Assembly (NCBI RefSeq): GCF_030523875.1
Contig: NZ_JAUNHR010000003.1
Location: 17,971 to 65,635 of the forward strand
Origin: Micrococcus sp.
GTDB lineage: Bacteria > Actinomycetota > Actinomycetes > Actinomycetales > Micrococcaceae
Reading direction: 5' to 3'
DNA length: 47,665 nucleotides
This document shows, one piece after another, positions 41,035 to 47,665 of the stretch. Below the pieces are notes generated by a model. The model did no database searches, had not been told where the DNA came from, and worked only from the letters and a program-made list of their open reading frames with translations. The translations under genes were made by a program, and so were the position numbers. Each line of letters begins with the position of its first letter. Within the stretch, counting starts at the first letter, position 1.

Positions 41035-43584
41035 ATGGTCGCCGCACGTGAAGTCACCCTCCAGGAGCTCCTCGGGGGCTCGTACCAGTACACGGTGCCG
41101 CTCTACCAGCGGACCTACTCCTGGGGGCGCGCGCAGTGGCAGCGGCTGTGGGAAGACGTGGTGGAGGTGGCCGACCGCCGGCGTGACAACCCCGGCGCCA
41201 CCCACTTCATCGGATCGCTCGTCCTCGCCGGCTTCCGTGACAACGGTCCCGGCGGGATCCAGCGGTGGCTCGTGGTGGACGGTCAGCAGCGGCTCACCAC
41301 CTTGACCCTTCTTCTCGCCGCCGTGCGGGACCACCGGGCCGAGCATGAAGGCGCCATGCACGCCGATCGGGTCAATGAGAAGTACCTGGTCAACAAGTGG
41401 GAGGAGGGGGACCTCCGGTACAAGGTCCTGCCCACCCAGGCCGACCGCGCCGCCTACCGGGGCCGAATCGAGCGCGCGCCGGATGCGGCGGAGGGGTCGC
41501 GGATCAGCGAGGCCCACCAGTTCTTCCTCACCAAGCTCGCCGGGCTCGCCCGTTCTGACCATGACGGCGAGGCCGAATCGCTGAGCCCGGCGGAGGTGGA
41601 GTCCGCCGTCGTGGCCGGCCTGTCCATCGTCTCCGTGACCACCGGCGAGAACGACAACGCCCACCGCATCTTCGAGTCGCTCAACAACACCGGACTCAAG
41701 CTGACTCAGGGCGACCTGCTGCGGAACTACCTCTTCATGCAGCTGCCCACCCGCGCCGACGAGGTCTACACCACCCTCTGGCTGCCCCTGCAGGAGCTGC
41801 TCTCCAACGAGGAGCTCGAGGCCCTCTTCTGGCTGGACCTGGTCCAGGAGGACCCGAAAGCCCGCCAGACGGAGATCTACGCGGGTCAGCAGCACCGCAT
41901 GCGTGCGATCCAGGGCGAGGCGGACGTGCGGGATGAAGTGGCGCGCTTCCTCGCCCTCGGGCGCCTCTACGACGTCATGCTGCGGCCGGAGAAGGAGACC
42001 GACGCGGCCGTGCGGTTCCGCCTCGAACGGCTCCGGGCCTGGGGGACCACCACGACGTTCCCGGTGACTCTGCATCTGCTCGAGCGTCGCTCCACGGGCG
42101 ACATCGACTCCGCGGAGGTGGAGCGGGCCCTGCTGTCCCTCGAGTCCTATCTGGTGCGGCGCCTGATCTTCGGCCGATACTCGGACGGACTGAACACCAC
42201 GCTCCTCGCCGCCACCTCGGCCATCAAGGACCAGGCTGACGCGGCCGATGCCCTCCACCGGTTCCTCTCCACGGGCAGAAAGCACTTCGCCTCCGATGAG
42301 CAGATCCGGCAGGCCGTCGTGGCCAGCCCGTTCTACACGACCGGTCGTGCCGCGCACCGCAAGCTCATCCTCGGCTGGATCGAGGAGTCCTTCGGGAGCA
42401 AGGAGCCTGTCGCCTTGGAGCGGGCGACCATCGAGCACGTGATGCCCCAGGCCCTCTCCGAGGAATGGGAGAACGCCCTCGCCGGCCAGATCGGCGCCGG
42501 CCAGGACCTCCGCGAAGTCCATACGGGCCTCCTGCACACCCTCGGCAACCTGACTCTCACCGGGTACAACAGCGAGCTCAGCAACAGCCCTTTCGAGGTC
42601 AAACGCGCCGAGCTCGCCAGGAGCGGCATCCGCTTGAACCAGGAGATCGCGGCGCAGCCAGAGTGGGGGCCGCGGCAGATCGAGGAGCGCGCTCGGGCGT
42701 TGGCCGAGCGAATCATCACGCTCTGGCCTGCGCCGTCGGAGGTCGCGGCGACAGGGGTGGCGCACACCGCGTGGCAGACACTCCAGGACGCCGTCGCCGC
42801 CATCCCGGAGGGTGCGTGGACCAGTTACGGCGAGCTGGCGCGTCTGATCGGAAGCCACGCCGTCCCTGTGGGGGCCTTCGTGGCGAAGACGGCCATGCCG
42901 AACGCCCACCGCGTGCTCCAGGCCGCGGGCACGGTCTCCCCGTCCTTCCGGTGGCTGGAGCCTGGCCGGACCGACGACCCCGTCGAGCTGCTGCAAGCCG
43001 AAGGGGTGAGGTTCTCAGCGGACGGCCGAGCTGACCATGCCCAACGATTGGACGCCGTGCAACTTGCCGACCTGATGGGGTTGGACGTCGAACTGGACGA
43101 GGCCGCCTCGACGGCTGTCGAGGGGAACAGTGCGCATCTGCGGGACCGGTGGGTGGACCGTCTGCGCGAGGAGATCGATCCGGCGGGGGTGGAGGCCTTC
43201 GTCGACATTCAGAAGGCGTGGTTCGGAGCCGGCGGGGACGTCCTCTACTTCGATTCTGAGGCGGCCGGCTGCGCGTTGAACGTGGTCCGCCCTGGTCAGC
43301 CTGACATCTGGCCCGTGGTCCTCTATCCGAAGTACGGAGCCGAGCTCGTCTTCCAGCACCTGGCCAACCGCGAGCCCTTCACCGACGAGGCGCTGCGTGA
43401 GGAGTTCCGGCGGCGCCTCAACCGGGCTCCGGGCATCGATCTGCCGGCGGATGTCCTGCGCCGGCGGCCGAACGTCAAACCGGCGGTGCTGGCTGCGCCG
43501 GACTCCCGGGCCCGGTTCATCGAGGCCCTTCTGTGGTTTCAGGAGCAGGCGCGTGGACAGGCGACGGAAAACCCGGACGGTTGA
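41035..43584 (+). CDS. DUF262-DUF1524 (GmrSD-like) nuclease with alkyltransferase-like domain
   Basis: An 849-residue multidomain protein. Residues about 8-250 are DUF262, with VPLYQRTYSW (21-30) and VVDGQQRLTTL (80-90), the ParB-like nucleotide-using motif. The HNH-type DUF1524 domain follows, with IEHVMPQ (H468) and LGNLTLTGYN (N505, N512). Residues about 579-660 look like an MGMT/alkyltransferase-like DNA-binding domain: AIPEGAWTSYGELARLIG, then NAHRVLQAAG and LLQAEGVRF. The PCHRV active site is replaced by NAHRV, so the methyl-accepting cysteine is gone. Residues about 690-849 are an unrecognised domain with PVVLYPKYGAELVFQHLA. GmrSD enzymes cut modified phage DNA. The extra domain may read alkylated or otherwise modified bases; this is inference. 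Confidence 0.85.
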   Translation: MVAAREVTLQELLGGSYQYTVPLYQRTYSWGRAQWQRLWEDVVEVADRRRDNPGATHFIGSLVLAGFRDNGPGGIQRWLVVDGQQRLTTLTLLLAAVRDHRAEHEGAMHADRVNEKYLVNKWEEGDLRYKVLPTQADRAAYRGRIERAPDAAEGSRISEAHQFFLTKLAGLARSDHDGEAESLSPAEVESAVVAGLSIVSVTTGENDNAHRIFESLNNTGLKLTQGDLLRNYLFMQLPTRADEVYTTLWLPLQELLSNEELEALFWLDLVQEDPKARQTEIYAGQQHRMRAIQGEADVRDEVARFLALGRLYDVMLRPEKETDAAVRFRLERLRAWGTTTTFPVTLHLLERRSTGDIDSAEVERALLSLESYLVRRLIFGRYSDGLNTTLLAATSAIKDQADAADALHRFLSTGRKHFASDEQIRQAVVASPFYTTGRAAHRKLILGWIEESFGSKEPVALERATIEHVMPQALSEEWENALAGQIGAGQDLREVHTGLLHTLGNLTLTGYNSELSNSPFEVKRAELARSGIRLNQEIAAQPEWGPRQIEERARALAERIITLWPAPSEVAATGVAHTAWQTLQDAVAAIPEGAWTSYGELARLIGSHAVPVGAFVAKTAMPNAHRVLQAAGTVSPSFRWLEPGRTDDPVELLQAEGVRFSADGRADHAQRLDAVQLADLMGLDVELDEAASTAVEGNSAHLRDRWVDRLREEIDPAGVEAFVDIQKAWFGAGGDVLYFDSEAAGCALNVVRPGQPDIWPVVLYPKYGAELVFQHLANREPFTDEALREEFRRRLNRAPGIDLPADVLRRRPNVKPAVLAAPDSRARFIEALLWFQEQARGQATENPDG

Positions 43585-43840
43585 CCGCGTTGCGGGAGAG
43601 GTTTGGGGCATGCCGTGCGGAATAGGGTCATGCCCAGTACTCGCTGAGATCCGCCGGGAGAGTCTGGCCGACGGCGTCGAACCCGTCACCGGGGCCTGCG
43701 CCTACCGCACTCCGGTGGAGGCCGAAGCCGCCTACGCTCACGACCGCGATGTAGGGCCCGTTGCGTCCTAGCCACGCAACGAAACCGAGGGCGCTTCAGT
43801 TGACGGGCCCGTGCATCGCCTAGCACCAATGAATCGCGGA
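43585..43840. other. Intergenic region without a convincing gene
   Basis: The spacer is less GC-rich than its surroundings. An open frame of about 53 codons from the ATG at 43610 has no homology I recognise. TTGACG at about 43,800 may belong to a promoter. No RNA gene is seen. Confidence 0.4.
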
Positions 43841-43875
43841 CGATCTTCGTGATCGCCTCCCCTAGAGTGCCCACC
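43841..43875 (+). promoter_or_regulatory. Leaderless promoter with inverted repeat
   Basis: CGATCTTCGTGATCG (43841-43855) is a 5-bp inverted repeat over the expected -35 region. TAGAGT (43863-43868) follows 7 nt before the ATG at 43876. The palindrome may be an operator for the DUF262 pair. Confidence 0.5.
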
Positions 43876-45384
43876 ATGGACCCCGTGCGTTCAACGCCCA
43901 GCCCCGGCGACCACCCCAACCATCAGGGGCTCACCGCCTCCGTGGTCACCGTCGGCGCGCTCCTGGTGGACCGCCAGCTCCAGATCCCGTCGTATCAGCG
44001 GCCCTACTCCTGGGGAGCGGTCCAGGTCAGTCAGCTGGTCGACGACGTCGAGACGTTCCGTCCGTCCGGTGCCTACCGGCTGGGGTCGATCATCGTGCAC
44101 CGGGACGGTGAGGACTTGGACGTCGTCGACGGCCAGCAGCGCTACCTGACCTTCGGGCTGGTGGCGGCCGCTCTGGCGACCGCACTGCCGGCGGACTCGC
44201 AGCAGCGCGACCTTGTCACGGGACTGGTCTCCGGCATCGCCCTGCCGGAACGGTGGGACGGACGGACCGATCAGCGCCTGCGGGAGAACGCGCTGCGCCT
44301 CGACGGGATCTTCAGCGCGTGGAGCCACGCGCGTCTGGAGGCGTTCGCGGACTTCTTCCTCCACCGCTGCTCCGTGATCCAGTTGGCCGTCCCCACGCTG
44401 GACGAGGCCTTCCAGATGTTCGACTCCCAGAACACCCGGGGCCGGGCCCTGGATCCCACCGACCTGCTCAAGGCCTACCATCTGCGGGAGTTCGCCGGCA
44501 CTCGGGCATCCGCCGAGGACGTCCTGGCGGCGGTCACCCGGTGGGAGGTCGTCCCGCCGGCGGAGATCAGCCACCTCTTCGGCGACCTGCTCTTCCCCAC
44601 ACTGCGCTGGTCCTCCGGACAGGCTCTGCCGCCAGGCGGATTCGCGGCCGCGGACATCGGCGCGTTCAAGGGCGTCCGCCCCTCCGCGCCGGAGCGCGCA
44701 CGGCGGTGGGCTCATCCGGTGCTCATGGCCCAGGCGTACGTCGAGGAGTTCGAGGCCCGCCACCGGCGGCTGATCGACCAGGGCCTGATCCCCGCCCTGC
44801 CCTACCCCTTTCAGCTCACCCTGCCGGTCATCGACGGGGAGATGTTCTTCCGGATGGTGGAGCACTACGTCCGTCTCACCCGGCGCCTCGGTGTGGCGGA
44901 GGCGGAGCCGGCGGTGCGTGAGACGGAGGACCGTCAGCGCGCCGAACGAGGCGCGGGGGAGCAGGCGGTGCTGGACGCCGTCCGCCGGGCGGACACCGGC
45001 ACCGGCGCCCGCTACGTGCGTCTGCTGTTCGGCTGTCTCCTGCTCGCCTACGCCGACCGCTTCGGGGAGGACGACCTCGCGGACGCTTCGGACCTGCTGG
45101 CACGCCACGCCTTCCTGCTGCGGGCGTCCCTGCGGCGCGTGCAGCGCAGCTCGGTCGAGAACCACGCCCTCGGTCAGCACGGGCGGGTCCCCGAACGGCA
45201 CCGTCTGAACCTCTTCGCCCTGCTCGCCCAGGCCCACGACCCGGCAGAGCTGCTGCGCCGGGACCGGGCGACGATCGACGACGTGGAGGACCGTGACCGC
45301 CTCGACCCGGACGATCCGGTCACGGTGATCCTGTCCCCCCACGCCCGCACCGCGACCCCCACGGACCAGGAGGTGCGCCCATGA
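43876..45384 (+). CDS. DUF262 protein without HNH domain (GmrS-like)
   Basis: A 502-residue protein. The DUF262 motifs are QIPSYQRPYSWG (36-47) and VVDGQQRYLTF (83-93). The helical middle contains AFQMFDSQNTRGRALDPTDLLKAYHLRE, the usual DUF262 segment. The C-terminal part is helical and lacks a visible HNH motif, so it may supply nucleotide hydrolysis or sensing but not cutting. The start is ATG 43876, 7 nt after TAGAGT; a GTG at 43849 would include the promoter. The stop overlaps the next gene (ATGA). It may work with the following DUF262-HNH protein, similar to separate GmrS and GmrD subunits. Confidence 0.8.
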   Translation: MDPVRSTPSPGDHPNHQGLTASVVTVGALLVDRQLQIPSYQRPYSWGAVQVSQLVDDVETFRPSGAYRLGSIIVHRDGEDLDVVDGQQRYLTFGLVAAALATALPADSQQRDLVTGLVSGIALPERWDGRTDQRLRENALRLDGIFSAWSHARLEAFADFFLHRCSVIQLAVPTLDEAFQMFDSQNTRGRALDPTDLLKAYHLREFAGTRASAEDVLAAVTRWEVVPPAEISHLFGDLLFPTLRWSSGQALPPGGFAAADIGAFKGVRPSAPERARRWAHPVLMAQAYVEEFEARHRRLIDQGLIPALPYPFQLTLPVIDGEMFFRMVEHYVRLTRRLGVAEAEPAVRETEDRQRAERGAGEQAVLDAVRRADTGTGARYVRLLFGCLLLAYADRFGEDDLADASDLLARHAFLLRASLRRVQRSSVENHALGQHGRVPERHRLNLFALLAQAHDPAELLRRDRATIDDVEDRDRLDPDDPVTVILSPHARTATPTDQEVRP

Positions 45385-47498
45385 ACGAGGCGTCCGCCCC
45401 GGAGGCGCTCACCATCGCCGAGATCCTCGACGGCGAGCGGTACGTCGTCCCCCTCTACCAGCGGGCCTACGCCTGGACCGAGGCGGAGATCGACACCCTG
45501 CTCGCGGACGTCCGTCTCTCCCGTCTGACCACGGACACGGACTACTACATCGGCTCGCTGGTCGTGGACACCGGCCGAGACTCGGTCGGCCGGATCCACG
45601 AGGTGGTGGACGGCCAGCAGCGGCTCACCACCCTGACGATCCTCTTCGCCGTCGCCCGGGCGGCGCTGCGCGAGGCGGGACTGCCCACCGGCATCTCCGT
45701 CTCGGACCTGCCAGTCCCCCGTCTGAGGTTCGAAGGACGGCCGCAGGCCGAGGAGGACCTGGACGCCCTGCTGGAGGCGGGCAACGACGGCGTCGGTGTC
45801 GTCGGCCGTCGGCTCGCCGACGTGATCGAGGGGCTCACCGTGGCCGGCATCCGGCGCGCCGCCGCCCGCATGCACGCCGCGCTCGTGCGCGGGCTCGGTC
45901 CGGATCCCGAGGAGCAGGGAGAGGTCGTCGTCGAGGTCGATGACCTGCACCATCTGCTCACCCGGGTCCGCCTGCTGCGCACGGCCCTGCCGCCGGGCAC
46001 GGATCTCAACCACTACTTCGAGGTCATGAACACCCGCGGCGAGCAGCTCGCCAAGCATGAGGTGCTCAAGGCCCAGCTCATGGCGGAGCTACCCCGGGAG
46101 CAGCACTCGACATTCGCCCGGGTGTGGGATGCCAGCGCCGTCCTGGACCGCCATCTGCAGCTGCAGTTCACCACGGCCGAGCGGCGCCGGCTCTTCGGAC
46201 GCAACTGGTGCAAGCTGAAGTGTGAGGACTTCGACGGCCTGCACTCCCTGCTGTCCGACGGTGCGAAGCAGAGGGACGGCGGCGGAACCGGTGCCCCGCA
46301 GCCGCGGACCCTGGCGGACGTGCTGGCCGGCGACGTCCGGCCCGAGGCCGCAGCTGCCCGGGCCAGCACGGACGAGGACGACGACGGCACCTACGGCAGC
46401 ATCGTGGACTTCCCGAACCTGCTGCTGCAGGTCCTGAAGGTCATGTCCGTGAACGACCAGGACCAGCTTCCCCGCCAGCGGTGGGGTGAGGACACCGACC
46501 CCGTCCGGCTGGACGACAAGGACCTGCTGCGTCAGTTCGCCGACGCACGAGAGCGCGCCGAGCGCGGCGGATGCGACGCGGCGGAGTTCTCCAGGCGCTT
46601 CGCCTTCCGGCTCATCAAGCTCCGGCTGCTGTTCGACACCTACGTGATCCGCACGCGGGCCACGCTCGCCGGCACCCCGGACGAGGAGAACTGGGTGCTG
46701 GAGCAGGCGTACCGCCGGACCACCTCAGCGAACGGCAAGGCTCAACTCTCCACGCGCGCCAGCTTCGCCCGGGACGAGGACGGTGTGGACCGGGTCCGCG
46801 CTCTGCAGGCGATGTTCCAGGTCACGGACACACGGCGCACGTTCAAGTACTTCCTGTTCCGGATCCTGCTGTGGCTGGACGAGGTGCCCGAGGAACAGCA
46901 GAGCATGTCGGTGATGCTCGAGTCCCTCGCCGCCGAACGTCTCTCCCGGTACGACCTGGACGACGTGGCCCACGGGGGCACGCGCGTGCCGAACTTCCTG
47001 TTCAACGTCCTCGACTACATCCTGTGGAGTGCGCAGCGGTACCCGGAGTCCGCCGCCGTCGGGACCCTGGATCTGCTGGCCCAGGAGGAGCGGTCGGCGC
47101 TTGCCCGGGGTGCGTCCGGCTTCAGGTTCCGGTACCGGACGTCCGTGGAGCACTTCTACCCGGTTCAGCCGTCCCCGGACCACGTGAAGCTGCCGACCGC
47201 GGAGGTCGACCAGTTCGGGAACCTGTGCGTGATGACCCGAACGGAGAACTCCCGGCGGAACAACCTCATGCCCATCCCGAAGGTCGGGCAGTTCAAGGCT
47301 GACGACCAGAGCCTGAAGTTCTACCTCATGGCAGAGCTGACCACGGCCCCGGAGACGAAGGACGTGGAGGTGGGTGCCTGGACGCCCGAGCAGATGCGGC
47401 GCCATGGGGACCGCATGCTGGCCGTCCTACACCGGTGGCAGGAGGCGGTGTCTGTCCAGCGACGGGAGGTGTCACCCTCCTGCCTGGATGCTGAATGA
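45381..47498 (+). CDS. DUF262 protein with C-terminal HNH-like motif (GmrSD-like)
   Basis: A 705-residue protein. The DUF262 part has VVPLYQRAYAW (22-32) and VVDGQQRLTTLTILF (75-89), followed by HYFEVMNTRGEQLAKHEVLKAQ. Near the C-terminus, SVEHFYPVQP (about 588-597, with H591) and FGNLCVMTRTENSRRNN (about 611-627) are spaced like the DUF1524 HNH site. The central region (about 290-560) is a long insertion compared with typical GmrSD proteins. It begins with an ATG overlapping the stop of the DUF262-only protein, so equal translation is likely. Together they form a two-protein restriction-type system, the third DUF262 protein in a row. The target is unknown. Confidence 0.82.
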   Translation: MNEASAPEALTIAEILDGERYVVPLYQRAYAWTEAEIDTLLADVRLSRLTTDTDYYIGSLVVDTGRDSVGRIHEVVDGQQRLTTLTILFAVARAALREAGLPTGISVSDLPVPRLRFEGRPQAEEDLDALLEAGNDGVGVVGRRLADVIEGLTVAGIRRAAARMHAALVRGLGPDPEEQGEVVVEVDDLHHLLTRVRLLRTALPPGTDLNHYFEVMNTRGEQLAKHEVLKAQLMAELPREQHSTFARVWDASAVLDRHLQLQFTTAERRRLFGRNWCKLKCEDFDGLHSLLSDGAKQRDGGGTGAPQPRTLADVLAGDVRPEAAAARASTDEDDDGTYGSIVDFPNLLLQVLKVMSVNDQDQLPRQRWGEDTDPVRLDDKDLLRQFADARERAERGGCDAAEFSRRFAFRLIKLRLLFDTYVIRTRATLAGTPDEENWVLEQAYRRTTSANGKAQLSTRASFARDEDGVDRVRALQAMFQVTDTRRTFKYFLFRILLWLDEVPEEQQSMSVMLESLAAERLSRYDLDDVAHGGTRVPNFLFNVLDYILWSAQRYPESAAVGTLDLLAQEERSALARGASGFRFRYRTSVEHFYPVQPSPDHVKLPTAEVDQFGNLCVMTRTENSRRNNLMPIPKVGQFKADDQSLKFYLMAELTTAPETKDVEVGAWTPEQMRRHGDRMLAVLHRWQEAVSVQRREVSPSCLDAE

Positions 47499-47543
47499 CC
47501 CGCGGTTCGCCTCCCCCGCCTCTCTTCCCGTCCGCCCCGCCGC

Positions 47544-47555
47544 TACGCTCGCTCC
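47544..47555 (+). promoter_or_regulatory. Leaderless -10 box
   Basis: TACGCT (47544-47549) lies 6 nt before the ATG at 47556. Confidence 0.45.
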
Positions 47556-47665
47556 ATGAGGACCGGCCCACGCACCCCGTCCACGGACCAAACACTCCAG
47601 GCGCTCGCCACCACACCGGCCCTGCGCCCGCTCGACCCGGCGGAGGTCGCGTCCGTCGTCGCCGC
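47556..47665 (+). CDS. Start of a gene cut by the window edge
   Basis: Thirty-six codons are visible from the ATG at 47556, beginning MRTGPRTPSTDQ and continuing with an Ala/Thr/Leu-rich helix-like stretch. The frame is open to the window end and uses high-GC third positions. The start is supported by the TACGCT box 6 nt upstream, the same layout as other genes here. No function can be assigned. Confidence 0.5.
   Translation, partial: MRTGPRTPSTDQTLQALATTPALRPLDPAEVASVVA

Noticed and set aside
43610-43771. Small gene of about 53 codons between DUF262 genes
   Set aside because: Weak ribosome site, no recognisable homology and no consistent codon bias; likely chance.
36668-47498. Classical restriction-modification, BREX or phosphorothioation (Dnd/Ssp) system
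   Set aside because: No DNA methyltransferase, PglX, PglZ, DndCD or SspABCD homologue is visible; only DUF262-type nucleases are present.

Overview
The window is very high-GC DNA with short intergenic gaps, many GTG starts, 4-nt ATGA/GTGA gene overlaps and many apparently leaderless genes. Gene content is that of an aerobic actinobacterium: a RamB-type acetate regulator beside the glyoxylate-bypass genes, LutABC lactate oxidation, and PdxST vitamin B6 synthesis. This fits the family Micrococcaceae, and a Micrococcus luteus-like organism is my best guess. That is inference from gene content and composition; no 16S or other marker gene lies in the window.

Left part (1-21,050), catabolism and central metabolism. 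A three-gene minus-strand operon (hpaG-type hydrolase fused to an RraA-like domain, a GntR/FCD regulator, hpaE) belongs to homoprotocatechuate or a similar aromatic meta-cleavage route. Next come a GerMN-type lipoprotein, a CitE-like lyase, pdxS-pdxT, then aceB and aceA on the minus strand with ramB divergent. After a DJ-1/PfpI protein, a DUF456 membrane protein and an apparently frame-disrupted membrane gene lies a complete L-lactate module: regulator lldR, permease lldP and, divergently, lutA-lutB-lutC. Four near-identical 11-bp operator-like palindromes sit at the three promoters of this module.

Middle part (21,050-36,500), surface and housekeeping functions. A VanZ-like gene and tRNA-Ala(CGC) precede five glycosyltransferase genes: two overlapping plus-strand genes, one minus-strand two-domain fusion, and two more overlapping plus-strand genes. 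Then follow ald with its divergent Lrp-type regulator, a WcbI-like capsule protein, a small membrane protein, an SQR-like flavoprotein, a decayed hipBA locus next to four repeats at an exact 32-bp period, and a Tat-exported PhoD-family phosphatase.

Right part (36,600-47,665) looks like a defence island. It holds an AlbA_2/ATPase-type protein with its own palindromic promoter, a MazG-like pyrophosphohydrolase overlapping a GIY-YIG/DUF2075 helicase-nuclease, and three DUF262 (GmrSD-like) proteins. The first DUF262 protein carries an HNH domain and an alkyltransferase-like domain in which the MGMT active-site cysteine is replaced by alanine. The other two are an overlapping pair, one without and one with an HNH-like motif. 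The first DUF262 protein is the most unusual gene here: the fusion suggests a nuclease that reads damaged or modified DNA bases. The last 110 bases start another leaderless gene that leaves the window.

All annotation is by reading the sequence. No database search was run, so family names rest on recognised motifs and gene context.
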